A stretch of DNA of 64,000 bases from ENR-C587 sp942493235. GTDB lineage: Bacteria > Bacteroidota > Ignavibacteria > Kapaibacteriales > UBA2268. The stretch spans positions 2,294,001 through 2,358,000 of the forward strand of contig OW818676.1 in the NCBI GenBank assembly GCA_942493235.1, written 5' to 3'. The notes beneath the pieces were generated by a model, which was not told where the DNA came from, made no database searches, and was given only the letters and a program-made list of their open reading frames with translations. Positions 44,171-52,198 of the stretch are shown here, in pieces. The translations under genes and the position numbers were made by a program. Positions within the stretch are counted from its first letter, which is position 1. Each line of letters starts with the position of its first letter.

Positions 44171-44829
44171 AACAGCGTTAGCTGTTTAACATCGGTAACA
44201 GAGTGTTTTGCCCTCACTCATTTTCTTTAGGGCGAGTCGAGGATACCGTCATTACCGATGTTCAACTCCTAACGGAGTTGCAAGAAATAATATGATTTAA
44301 AAACAGCGTTAGCTGTTTAACATCGGTAACAGAGTGTTTTGCCCTCACTCATTTTCTTTAGTGGGGACTGTCGAGAGTATAGTTATTACCGATGTTCAAC
44401 TCCTAACGGAGTTGCAAGAAATATTATGATTTAAAAACAGCGTTAGCTGTTTAACATTGGTAACAGAGTGTTTTGCCCTCACTCATTTTCTTTAGGACGA
44501 GTCGAGGATACCGTCATTACCGATGTTCAACTCCTAACGGAGTTGGAAGAAATAATATGATTTAAAAACAGCGTTAGCTGTTTAACATCGGTAACAGAGT
44601 GTTTTGCCCTCACTCATTTTCTTTGGTGGGTACTGTCGAGAGCATTGCTATTACCGATGTTCAACTCCTAACGGAGTTGGAAGAAATAATATGATTTAAA
44701 AACAGCGTTAACTGTTTAACATCGGTAACAGAGTGTTTTGCCCTCACTCATTTTCTTTGGTGGGTACTGTCGAGAGCATTGCTATTACCGATGTCCAACT
44801 CCTAACGGAGTTGCAAGAAATATTATGAT
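44171..44829 (+). repeat. Tandem hairpin array, five units of 131/134 bp
   Basis: Units start at 44171, 44302, 44436, 44567 and 44701 (spacings 131, 134, 131, 134). Each contains the hairpins AACAGC-GTTA-GCTGTT and CAACTCC-TAAC-GGAGTTG, and a wider inverted repeat AACATCGGTAA...TTACCGATGTT. Two centre types exist: GGCGAGTCGAGGATACCGTC (units 1 and 3) and a GGACTGTCGAGAG type (units 2, 4 and 5), so the order is A-B-A-B-B. No ORF is supported. It divides the arsenic cluster between the permease and arsF. Confidence 0.92.
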
Positions 44830-44864
44830 AAATAATTTGTTAAAAGATATATTGAAAGTATGTT

Positions 44865-45278
44865 ATGAAGAAATATTTTGCTCTATTGCTTGGTTTGATA
44901 TTTATATTAAACTTTACACCTTCGATTTCCAAAGATTCCAAAGCAAAACTCAAAATCAGTTACTTTCACGCTACTATGCGTTGTGAGGGGTGCATGCAAA
45001 TCGAAAACTTTTTGAAGATGTCCATAAATGAACTTTTCGAAAATGAAATTAAAAACGGAAAAATTGAGTTGCTGTCGCTCGATTTTATGCAGCCAGAAAA
45101 CGAAAAATTAGCCGAGAAATATAAAATTGAATCTCAAGAGCTGATTTGCTCCGTTATCAAAAATAATAAAGAAAAAAAATGGGTTAATCTCGACAAAATT
45201 TGGGATAAAAGCTCTAATTATGAAGAATTTAAAGCATATATAAAAAAAGAAATAAATAAACTTTTAAAACAATTATAA
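44865..45278 (+). CDS. arsF: ArsF-family protein (nitrophenyl arsenical reductase subunit family)
   Basis: 137 aa. A signal-like N-terminus (MKKYFALLLGLIFILNF) precedes the family hallmark YFHATMRCEGCMQIENFL, with CEGC (C40, C43). The family is named from the arsEFG operon of Shewanella, whose ArsE and ArsF were reported to reduce nitroaromatic arsenicals; I use the symbol at family level only. It is followed 11 nt later by the ArsE-like gene, and the set arsF-arsE-trx-arsG is one operon. The region upstream is the hairpin array, so its promoter must lie in or just after it. Confidence 0.8.
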   Translation: MKKYFALLLGLIFILNFTPSISKDSKAKLKISYFHATMRCEGCMQIENFLKMSINELFENEIKNGKIELLSLDFMQPENEKLAEKYKIESQELICSVIKNNKEKKWVNLDKIWDKSSNYEEFKAYIKKEINKLLKQL

Positions 45279-45289
45279 GGATTACAAAA

Positions 45290-45526
45290 ATGGATATTAA
45301 AGTATTAGGTACCGGTTGTGCTAAATGCATGAAGTTAGAAGAGAAAGTAAGAAATCTCTGTGCTACTAATGATATTGCTGCTAATATTGAGAAAGTAACG
45401 GATATTCAGGAAATTATGAAGTACGGTATTATGATGACTCCCGGCTTAGTTATTAACGGTAAAGTAGTTCATTACGGAAGTATCGCTAAAGATGCAGATA
45501 TTTTAAAATGGATTAGTGAGGCATAA
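45290..45526 (+). CDS. Small ArsE/MTH895-type thioredoxin-like protein
   Basis: 78 aa. It is a minimal thioredoxin fold with the redox pair in GTGCAKCMKLEEKV (C10, C13) and a cis-Pro in MMTPGLVING, the redox-active disulfide protein 2 (MTH895/ArsE) type. No signal peptide, so it is cytosolic. The family was named with ArsF and ArsG from the arsEFG operon; here the order is F, E, trx, G. The stop is 1 nt before the next ATG. Confidence 0.88.
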   Translation: MDIKVLGTGCAKCMKLEEKVRNLCATNDIAANIEKVTDIQEIMKYGIMMTPGLVINGKVVHYGSIAKDADILKWISEA

Positions 45527-45527
45527 T

Positions 45528-45908
45528 ATGAAATATTTAACTATTCTATTTGCTTTCATGATAATTCTTGTCTCTTGCGAGAACAAAAATGAAGCTCCCA
45601 AAGCTATTGCAAAAGTGTCAACTAACGCTAAAGTAAGATTTGTTGAGCTTGGCTCAGTGAATTGTGTCCCATGCAAACAGATGAAAATCGTAACAGAAAA
45701 AATCACAGCTAAGTATAAAGACCAGTTAGCCTTTGAATTTATTGATGTTAATAAAGACAAAGATGCCGTTGATAAATATAAAATTCAATTAATCCCAACG
45801 CAGATATTTTATAACTCTCAAAATAAAGAAATATTTAGGCATACCGGATTCTACCCGGAGGAGAAAATCGATTCTTTGTTGCAGGCAAACGGCTTAACTA
45901 TAAAATAA
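45528..45908 (+). CDS. Thioredoxin-fold lipoprotein 2
   Basis: 126 aa from ATG 45528, just after the ArsE-like stop; the longer reading overlaps that gene. Lipobox LVSC (Cys17). The redox motif is NCVPCKQ (C46-V-P-C49), with cis-Pro in LIPTQIF. A paralogue of the lipoprotein at 42683, probably on the periplasmic side and reduced by the CcdA-like partner encoded 9 nt downstream. Confidence 0.87.
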   Translation: MKYLTILFAFMIILVSCENKNEAPKAIAKVSTNAKVRFVELGSVNCVPCKQMKIVTEKITAKYKDQLAFEFIDVNKDKDAVDKYKIQLIPTQIFYNSQNKEIFRHTGFYPEEKIDSLLQANGLTIK

Positions 45909-45917
45909 AGGAAGATA

Positions 45918-46622
45918 ATGGAAACCGAATTATTAGATAAATTATACGAGATGATGAATGCGAACTTAATGCTCGGCATATTTGCTTCATTTATTTGGGG
46001 ATTACTGAGTATTATCATTTCACCGTGTCATCTTAGTTCAATACCATTAATTATGGGTTACTTGCAGAGCCAGCACATTGATAATTATAAACGTGCGTTT
46101 TTGATATCATCAATATTTTCTATCGGCATATTATTGTCATTAATCATAGTCGGCGGAGCTACATATTCGCTGGGTAGATTAATCGGCGATGTAGGCTTAG
46201 TCGGTAATATTTTGGTAATTGGGATATTTATTTTATTTGGGTTATATTTTCTTGATTTTGTTAAATTAGACTGGAATTTATTCAAAGTCCGTTCGACAAG
46301 CGGTGGAGCGTTCATCAGTGCATTAACTATCGGTTTCATTTTCGGAATGGGCTTGGGACCTTGCACTTTTGCATTTATGGCTCCGGTCTTGGGCGTAGTG
46401 CTTTCTACATCAAATACCGGCATAATGCTTCCGCTTCTGTATTTCGGAGCTTTCGCGTTTGGGCATTGCTTGGTTATTGCTGTAGCAGGCACAATGAGTG
46501 CAACAGTAAATAAATATTTACAATGGAACGAGAAATCCGGAGCTATCAACATAGTTAAAAAGATATGCGGAGTATTGATGATTCTCGCAGGAATTTATAT
46601 GGCATATAAAACATTTAGCTAA
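45918..46622 (+). CDS. CcdA/DsbD-like membrane protein, ArsG-type
   Basis: 234 aa with about six membrane helices. The two redox cysteines are in IISPCHLS (C37) and LGPCTFAF (C149), the CcdA/DsbD core. CcdA proteins pass cytosolic electrons to periplasmic thioredoxins, here most likely the two lipoproteins of the cluster. In the arsEFG operon the homologous ArsG is reported as an efflux permease for aromatic aminobenzylarsenicals, and this context fits ArsG. Electron carrier and efflux roles cannot be told apart from sequence. Last gene of the operon; a terminator follows. Confidence 0.85.
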   Translation: METELLDKLYEMMNANLMLGIFASFIWGLLSIIISPCHLSSIPLIMGYLQSQHIDNYKRAFLISSIFSIGILLSLIIVGGATYSLGRLIGDVGLVGNILVIGIFILFGLYFLDFVKLDWNLFKVRSTSGGAFISALTIGFIFGMGLGPCTFAFMAPVLGVVLSTSNTGIMLPLLYFGAFAFGHCLVIAVAGTMSATVNKYLQWNEKSGAINIVKKICGVLMILAGIYMAYKTFS

Positions 46623-46641
46623 TTGGTATTTTTTCTTTTTT

Positions 46642-46682
46642 AAAGCCGAGTTTTTTTTATAATTAAATTCTCGGCTTTTTTT
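46642..46682 (+). terminator. Terminator of the arsenic-type operon
   Basis: Perfect AAAGCCGAG/CTCGGCTTT stem with a loop of about 19 nt, followed by six or more T, 20 nt past the CcdA-like stop. Confidence 0.88.
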
Positions 46683-46763
46683 ATGTATGAATTTCAATTA
46701 TAATTGTTATTATTGGGTATATTTTGTTAAATTTGCATACTTATTTTATTGAAGGCAGAATTA

Positions 46764-47219
46764 ATGAAACTTAGAGATGTTCTGGATATTAAATCCATTA
46801 GTTTAAATGTAGATATAAAAGATAAAAATGTACTGTTCGATAATTTATTAGACTTGGCTTGTAAATCCGGTAAAATTATCAATAAAGAAGAAGTACGCAA
46901 AGAAATGCTCAAAAGAGAAGAGCTACTATCTACCGGCATCGGCAACGGAATTGCTTTGCCCCATGCCAAAACTAATGCCACCAAAGACACCGTAGTTGCC
47001 TTTATGACACTTAAAGAACCAATCGAATACGGTTCGCTTGACGGCTCTAAAGTAAATATTTGCCTGCTACTAATCGGTAAAGAAAGTAATGTCGGCATTC
47101 ACCTCCGATTATTAAGCCGAATCTCCAGGATACTCGGCAATAAAGAAATTATCAAGAAAATCATAGCATCGCAAACTGCTCAAGAAATTATTGAAATTTT
47201 TACCGCAGAAGAAGAATAA
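46764..47219 (+). CDS. PTS IIA-like (PtsN-type) regulatory protein
   Basis: 151 aa from the ATG at 46764, eight nt after AAGG; an in-frame TTG at 46749 is not needed. The PTS EIIA type 2 (mannitol/fructose/Ntr) fold is shown by the phosphoacceptor H67 in GNGIALPHAKT, TGIGNG before it, and the trailing HLRLLSRISRILGNKE. No sugar-specific EIIB/EIIC is nearby, so a regulatory IIA-Ntr role fits better than transport. Confidence 0.85.
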   Translation: MKLRDVLDIKSISLNVDIKDKNVLFDNLLDLACKSGKIINKEEVRKEMLKREELLSTGIGNGIALPHAKTNATKDTVVAFMTLKEPIEYGSLDGSKVNICLLLIGKESNVGIHLRLLSRISRILGNKEIIKKIIASQTAQEIIEIFTAEEE

Positions 47220-47242
47220 TCATTTATTTAGTCTTTATTTAA

Positions 47243-47280
47243 AAAGCTTCCTTACTTTATTTTGTTGAGGAAGCTTTTGT
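47243..47280 (+). terminator. Terminator of the IIA-like gene
   Basis: Perfect 10-bp stem AAAGCTTCCT/AGGAAGCTTT with a 15-nt loop, followed by a short T stretch, 24 nt past the stop. Confidence 0.8.
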
Positions 47281-47318
47281 GCAATATCATTTATAACTTT
47301 TGCTAAGCTAAATAGTAT

Positions 47319-47527
47319 AAGGCTATTGCAAAAGTCCAAATTATTTACTTACTGTTAATTTTTTAAAAGTTTTCAAACATCTAAGTGTTTATCAAGAGCT
47401 TGTCTAAAAAGAAATAATACAGTCAAATCGTCATTCTGAGTGCAACGAAGAATCCGGAATTATCAATATTTAGCTTTATCTGGATTCTTCACTTCGTTCA
47501 GAATGACAACATTTTAGAGAGTCTTTT
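47319..47527. mobile_element. MITE-like element, copy D lacking its right end
   Basis: Left terminal repeat AAGGCTATTGCAAAAGTCCA, then the central palindrome GTCATTCTGAGTGCAACGAA...TGGATTCTTCACTTCGTTCA. The sequence stops matching near AGAGAGTCTTTTTTGG, so the right terminal repeat is missing. Same orientation as copy E at 60983-61233. Confidence 0.8.
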
Positions 47528-47558
47528 TTGGTAGGGTTGAATGAGTTTCAGCCACCAG

Positions 47559-47583
47559 CCTTACTACGCAGAGCGTAGTAAGG
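47559..47583. repeat. Perfect palindrome of the dispersed family
   Basis: CCTTACTACGC, AGA, GCGTAGTAAGG. It is flanked by GCCACCAG and, on the other side, CTTCCTAATTCC and CCCCGAATCCC, as in the inverted copy at 19.1 kb. Confidence 0.8.
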
Positions 47584-47645
47584 AGGCGAGCACTTCCTAA
47601 TTCCTATCCCCGAATCCCAAACCCCGAAGAAAGAACCCACCCCGT

Positions 47646-47850
47646 CATCGCTTCGCGATGCCACCCCTCCTTTTGGAGGGGAATTTGAAGAGTAGTTGTT
47701 TCATAGCTTTTCTACCAATATTCAACATCTAACGATGTTGGAAGAAAAGAACAAATTCCTAATTTCTAATTTCTATTTCCCAATTCCCACTTTCAACTTT
47801 ACGAACTTTATAACTTTTATTCTACCAATATTCAACAGCTAACGCAGTTG
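47646..47850. repeat. Assorted hairpins in the 47.2-47.9 kb spacer
   Basis: Four short palindromes: CATCGCTTCGCGATG (47646), CCCCTCC-TTTT-GGAGGGG core (47664), CAACATC-TAAC-GATGTTG (47723) and CAACAGC-TAAC-GCAGTTG (47833). The last two are variants of the CAACTCC-TAAC-GGAGTTG hairpin of the 44.2-kb array and are each followed by GAAG or TAAGAAAG. No gene is seen. Confidence 0.7.
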
Positions 47851-47903
47851 TAAGAAAGATATATTTATTTGCTTACCCACACATAATAGCGAAGAATTTT
47901 AGT

Positions 47904-48653
47904 TTACTTATTAACGGTATTCTTCAATATATAGAATATATAGCCGTAATAATCCGAATATTTGGCATACATATCAATTTCTTTACGCATCATTTCTGCC
48001 TCAGCTTTAGCTGTTTCATTATTCTGATATTTTTCAATAAATGAAGGTAGCTTTTCCTCGATAAACGAATAATATTCGTCTATCCAGCCGGATTTTGGCA
48101 GCATAAAAGTATCGATTACTTCATATCCGCAATCTTGGCAAATTTTTATGTTATCTTTTGTTTGCTTAATATCCGGATAAACTTCTTGCCAGTAATTATA
48201 AATTTCGTCGGGAATATCTTCGCTAAGCCAATCTGCATCGCTGACTACCAAATATCCCCCATCTTTAAGAAATTTCTTCCAATTACGAAGACCATTTTCA
48301 AACCCCATAATGAAAATCGCACCTTCAGACCAAATTATATCATAGCTTTTCTCTTCTTCAGCTAAATCATTCATATCGCCTTTTTTGATTTCGACTCTCG
48401 AAGTAAAACTTGTTTTAGCTAATTTATTTTTGAACTCATCAATAAGCAAATCAGTATAATCGACTGCGGTAATTTTGCCGTCGAAAACTTCTGCTATATC
48501 AAAAGTTTGTGAACCACTGCCGCAGCCGATGTCTAATAGCTTTTTATCGGCTCCGTTACAATTTAATAAATTAAATGCTTGATGTGTCGAAAGTTTTAAG
48601 CCGGGACCTTGACGCTTTAAATTAGTAAATAATTCGTAAAAATACTCATTCAT
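47904..48653 (-). CDS. Class I SAM-dependent methyltransferase
   Basis: 249 aa from the ATG at 48653, which follows GGAAG; the upstream ATG at 48665 is also possible. Motif I is LLDIGCGSGSQTFD, with an acidic end of strand 2 at AVDYTDL, motif III at YDIIWSEGAIFIMGF, and KFLKDGGYLVVSD. The pattern fits UbiE/COQ5-like small-molecule methyltransferases. The substrate is not predictable. The C-terminal part (SDADWLSE to end) is the substrate cap. It is divergent from mfd. Confidence 0.86.
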   Translation of the reverse strand: MNEYFYELFTNLKRQGPGLKLSTHQAFNLLNCNGADKKLLDIGCGSGSQTFDIAEVFDGKITAVDYTDLLIDEFKNKLAKTSFTSRVEIKKGDMNDLAEEEKSYDIIWSEGAIFIMGFENGLRNWKKFLKDGGYLVVSDADWLSEDIPDEIYNYWQEVYPDIKQTKDNIKICQDCGYEVIDTFMLPKSGWIDEYYSFIEEKLPSFIEKYQNNETAKAEAEMMRKEIDMYAKYSDYYGYIFYILKNTVNK

Positions 48654-48789
48654 TTCTGCTTCCATAAAATATAGTTGGACAATTAATATTTATTTTGACG
48701 AATAAAAATTCAAAATATTAAACAAGTTAGCAAAAAAATTGATAATTTTGCTAACCAAAGATTTGTAATTATATATCAGGCAGTAGAAA

Positions 48790-51700
48790 TTGGCAAAAAA
48801 TAATCTTTTATCTGACATAAGTAATCAATTAATAAGCAACAAAACAATAATTTCGATTATAAAATTATTAGAGTCAGACCGTCATACAATTAGCGTAAAA
48901 AATATAGTTGGTTCGCTGAAAAGCTTATTTGCAGTAACAATTTTCAAAGCTTATAAAAGTCAACTTTTAATAATTGCTCCAAGTAAAGAAGTAGCCGAAG
49001 AATACGAGAGCGATCTAAAGCTTTTCTCTAAAGATATAAAAGTTACTTTTTTTGATGTACCCGAAAAGCAAAAAATTGATGATTATTTTAATGCTAATGA
49101 TAATCTAATTGTTTTAGATGCCCTTTCAAAAATCGAAAGCGACGACAATTCAATAATAATAATTACCCCGAAAATATTAGAGCTAAACTTTCCGGCAAAA
49201 AATAAAATCAGTTATAGTAAAAAAACTTTCAGCGTAGGGCAGAGCATAGACTATGAAGAGTTCCGCAGAGAATTAAATTTTAAGGGATTTGAAAAATGCG
49301 ACTATGTCTCTAAGCAGGGCGAAATCGCATTACGTGGTGGCATAATCGATATTTTCCCTGTCGGTAGAGATAACCCTATCAGAATAGAATGCTGGGGAGA
49401 CGAGATAGAATCAATCCGTGAGTTCGATTTACTTTCGCAACGCAGCATTAATCATTATAATGATATTGAAATAGTTACAGACTTACTTGCCAAAGCCGAA
49501 GAAAGTGTTCAAACTAAGATTTTCGATTATATTTATGATACTGCACTTATTTTAATAGATACTCCCGAATTGATTATTTCCGAATATGAGGAATTTTCTA
49601 TACCGGATGTATTCAAGCAGTTGATAATTAATCAGCTTGGAGAAGCAGACATTAATATAAAATCTGAGATTCAACCCGGATTTAGCGGTTCTATTCATCA
49701 ATTAGGGCTTGAAATTCGCAAATTAGTAATGCAGGAATATAAAATATATTTATCTGCCGACGGGCTAATTCATTCGCAGAGATTTAAAGATTTGCTCGAG
49801 AATTCTTTTACGGTTGCCGAAGAAGAATTAAGTGAAATTTCAGATTTATTGGCTGACCCGCAAACCTCATATAATGCTATTAATTGGTTGAATTCTACTC
49901 CTTTTAGCGGATTTATAAGCTCTGATTTAAAAATCGCATTATTTACCGAGCATCAGGTATTTAACCGGTTGAAAATAAAGAATATAAGTAAAAATCAGGC
50001 TAAACAGACCGGTATTTCACTAAAAGAATTAAAGCAATTGAAAGTCGGTGATTATGTAGTTCATTCGGATAAGGGGATAGCACAATTTGAAGGATTTGAA
50101 AATACAATTATCGGTGGATCATATCAGGACTGCGTTAAGCTTAGATATTCGGAAGGTGATTTCCTGTATGTGAATTTGAATTATATTCACAAAATTCAAA
50201 AATTTGCCGCTCAAGAGGGAGCTGTTCCTAAACTCTCTAAATTAGGTAGTGGAGACTGGGAACGTAAGAAGTCAAAGACCAAGAAAAGATTAAAAGATAT
50301 TGCTCGCGATTTAATTAAATTATATGCAAAACGAAAATCAGTTGAAGGCTATTCGTATCCGAGCGATACTATTTGGCAGAAGGAATTTGAGGCTTCATTC
50401 GTGTTCGAAGATACCCCTGATCAAAGACGTTCAACTGATGAGGTTAAAAAGGATATGGAGTCGTTATCTCCAATGGACAGATTAGTCTGCGGTGATGTGG
50501 GCTTTGGCAAAACAGAGATAGCAATTCGAGCGGCTTTTAAAGCCGCACAAGCCGGAAAGCAGACCTCCGTCTTAGTGCCGACTACTATCCTTGCTCAGCA
50601 GCATTACGAATCATTTAAAGACCGTATGCACCGTTATCCGGTTAATATTGATGTAATATCCCGTTTCAGAAATAAAAAAGAACAGACCGAAATACTTCAA
50701 AAGCTAAAAGACGGGAAGATAGACATTCTAATCGGTACTCACAGGCTGCTTAGTAAAGATATAGAATTTAAAAACTTAGGCTTATTAGTAATTGATGAAG
50801 AGCATCGTTTTGGTGTGTCGGCTAAAGAAAAGCTACGTGAATTAAGAGCAAATATTGATACATTAACATTAACTGCAACTCCAATTCCGAGAACACTGAA
50901 TTTTTCTCTGATGGGAGCGAGAGATTTAAGTTTAATTGAGACCCCACCGCGTAACAGATTACCAGTGAAAACAGAAATCATCGAATGGAATGAAAAGGTG
51001 ATTTATGAAGCAATTAATAAAGAAATTAATCGTAAAGGTCAGGTCTTTTTCGTTACCGATAAAGTAAAAGATATTGATAAAATTGCCGACACGGTTCGCC
51101 GAATTGTTCCTAATGTACGAATAAGCGTTGCTCACGGACAGATGCCGACAAGTATTTTAGAGAAGCAAATGCAATTATTTATTGAGAAAAAAGTTGATGT
51201 ATTAATTGCTACGAAAATTGTTGAGTCAGGATTAGATATACCTAACGCTAATACAATTATCATAAATAGAGCTCATAACTTCGGTCTTGCCGAACTTTAT
51301 CAATTACGAGGACGTGTGGGCAGGTCTAATTCGCAAGCTTATTGCTATTTGAGCGTACCTTCGTTTAAAGTATTGAATAATAATATTTTACGAAGGTTGC
51401 AGGCAATAGAAGAATTTACCGATTTAGGTAGTGGATTTAAGCTTGCTATGCGTGATATGGAAATTCGCGGTGCAGGTAATTTGCTTGGGGCTGAGCAGAG
51501 CGGATTTATTAACGATATAGGTTTTGAACTATTCCATAAAGTATTAGATGAAGCTGTGCAGGAACTTCGATATGAGGAGTTCGGAGACATATTTGACAAT
51601 AAATATAAAAAGAAACCAATTCAATTAGAAAATGAAGACATTGCAATAGAGATGAATACCGATGCACTCATTCCGTCCGATTATATAGGCACAGATACCG

Positions 51701-52101
51701 AGAGATTCCATTATTATAAGCAATTATATAATCTCAAGACTAATGAAGAAATCAAGAATATTGTTGCTGAAATTGAAGACAGATACGGGAAAATGCCTCG
51801 CCAGGCTAAAGAATTAATCTTTGCTGTAAAGGTACGTATAGCCACTCTAAATACCGGATTTCAAAAAATTATTATTAAGAAAAATCATTTTATAGCTGAA
51901 TTCCCAAATAGCACCGCAAAAGAATATTATGAAACTACATTTCCTGAGATTTCCGATTATCTGCAGGAATTTGACGATGTGAAAATCTATCAAGAGAAAG
52001 AGAAGTTATATTTCCGTAAAGAAATTGAGCATAGAGAAGAAATAATTGATATTTTGTGGAGAATTAAAAAAACTGTCGAAATGACGGCAGAAAATTATTA
52101 A
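48790..52101 (+). CDS. mfd: Transcription-repair coupling factor
   Basis: 1103 aa from a TTG start that follows AGG; no ATG upstream is in frame near it. Mfd removes RNA polymerase stalled at DNA damage and recruits UvrA. The UvrB-homology region is at the N-terminus (to about 300), then the RNA-polymerase-interacting domain (LKVGDYVVHSDKGIAQFEGF, about 415-475), the DNA translocase with Walker A GDVGFGKTE (about 568), DEEH box (about 667) and motif VI GLAELYQLRGRVGRS, and the C-terminal TRCF domain. Full length, so functional. It is monocistronic. Confidence 0.97.
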   Translation: MAKNNLLSDISNQLISNKTIISIIKLLESDRHTISVKNIVGSLKSLFAVTIFKAYKSQLLIIAPSKEVAEEYESDLKLFSKDIKVTFFDVPEKQKIDDYFNANDNLIVLDALSKIESDDNSIIIITPKILELNFPAKNKISYSKKTFSVGQSIDYEEFRRELNFKGFEKCDYVSKQGEIALRGGIIDIFPVGRDNPIRIECWGDEIESIREFDLLSQRSINHYNDIEIVTDLLAKAEESVQTKIFDYIYDTALILIDTPELIISEYEEFSIPDVFKQLIINQLGEADINIKSEIQPGFSGSIHQLGLEIRKLVMQEYKIYLSADGLIHSQRFKDLLENSFTVAEEELSEISDLLADPQTSYNAINWLNSTPFSGFISSDLKIALFTEHQVFNRLKIKNISKNQAKQTGISLKELKQLKVGDYVVHSDKGIAQFEGFENTIIGGSYQDCVKLRYSEGDFLYVNLNYIHKIQKFAAQEGAVPKLSKLGSGDWERKKSKTKKRLKDIARDLIKLYAKRKSVEGYSYPSDTIWQKEFEASFVFEDTPDQRRSTDEVKKDMESLSPMDRLVCGDVGFGKTEIAIRAAFKAAQAGKQTSVLVPTTILAQQHYESFKDRMHRYPVNIDVISRFRNKKEQTEILQKLKDGKIDILIGTHRLLSKDIEFKNLGLLVIDEEHRFGVSAKEKLRELRANIDTLTLTATPIPRTLNFSLMGARDLSLIETPPRNRLPVKTEIIEWNEKVIYEAINKEINRKGQVFFVTDKVKDIDKIADTVRRIVPNVRISVAHGQMPTSILEKQMQLFIEKKVDVLIATKIVESGLDIPNANTIIINRAHNFGLAELYQLRGRVGRSNSQAYCYLSVPSFKVLNNNILRRLQAIEEFTDLGSGFKLAMRDMEIRGAGNLLGAEQSGFINDIGFELFHKVLDEAVQELRYEEFGDIFDNKYKKKPIQLENEDIAIEMNTDALIPSDYIGTDTERFHYYKQLYNLKTNEEIKNIVAEIEDRYGKMPRQAKELIFAVKVRIATLNTGFQKIIIKKNHFIAEFPNSTAKEYYETTFPEISDYLQEFDDVKIYQEKEKLYFRKEIEHREEIIDILWRIKKTVEMTAENY

Positions 52102-52159
52102 TCCTTATGCTAATTTGAAATTCTTCATAATAAGCATGCTGGGCACACTCCCTAACCAC

Positions 52160-52185
52160 ATCGGAAGGTAAAGAAACCTTCCGAT
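52160..52185. terminator. Hairpin between convergent mfd and the YeeE operon
   Basis: Perfect ATCGGAAGGT/ACCTTCCGAT stem with a 6-nt loop, between the two stop codons. Neither side has a strong T run, so termination is plausible but not certain. Confidence 0.55.
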
Positions 52186-52198
52186 GGTTATAAATCAA

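Noticed and set aside
46085..46552. A 155-aa ORF opposite the CcdA-like gene
   Set aside because: Antisense shadow with no domain; composition follows the sense codons.
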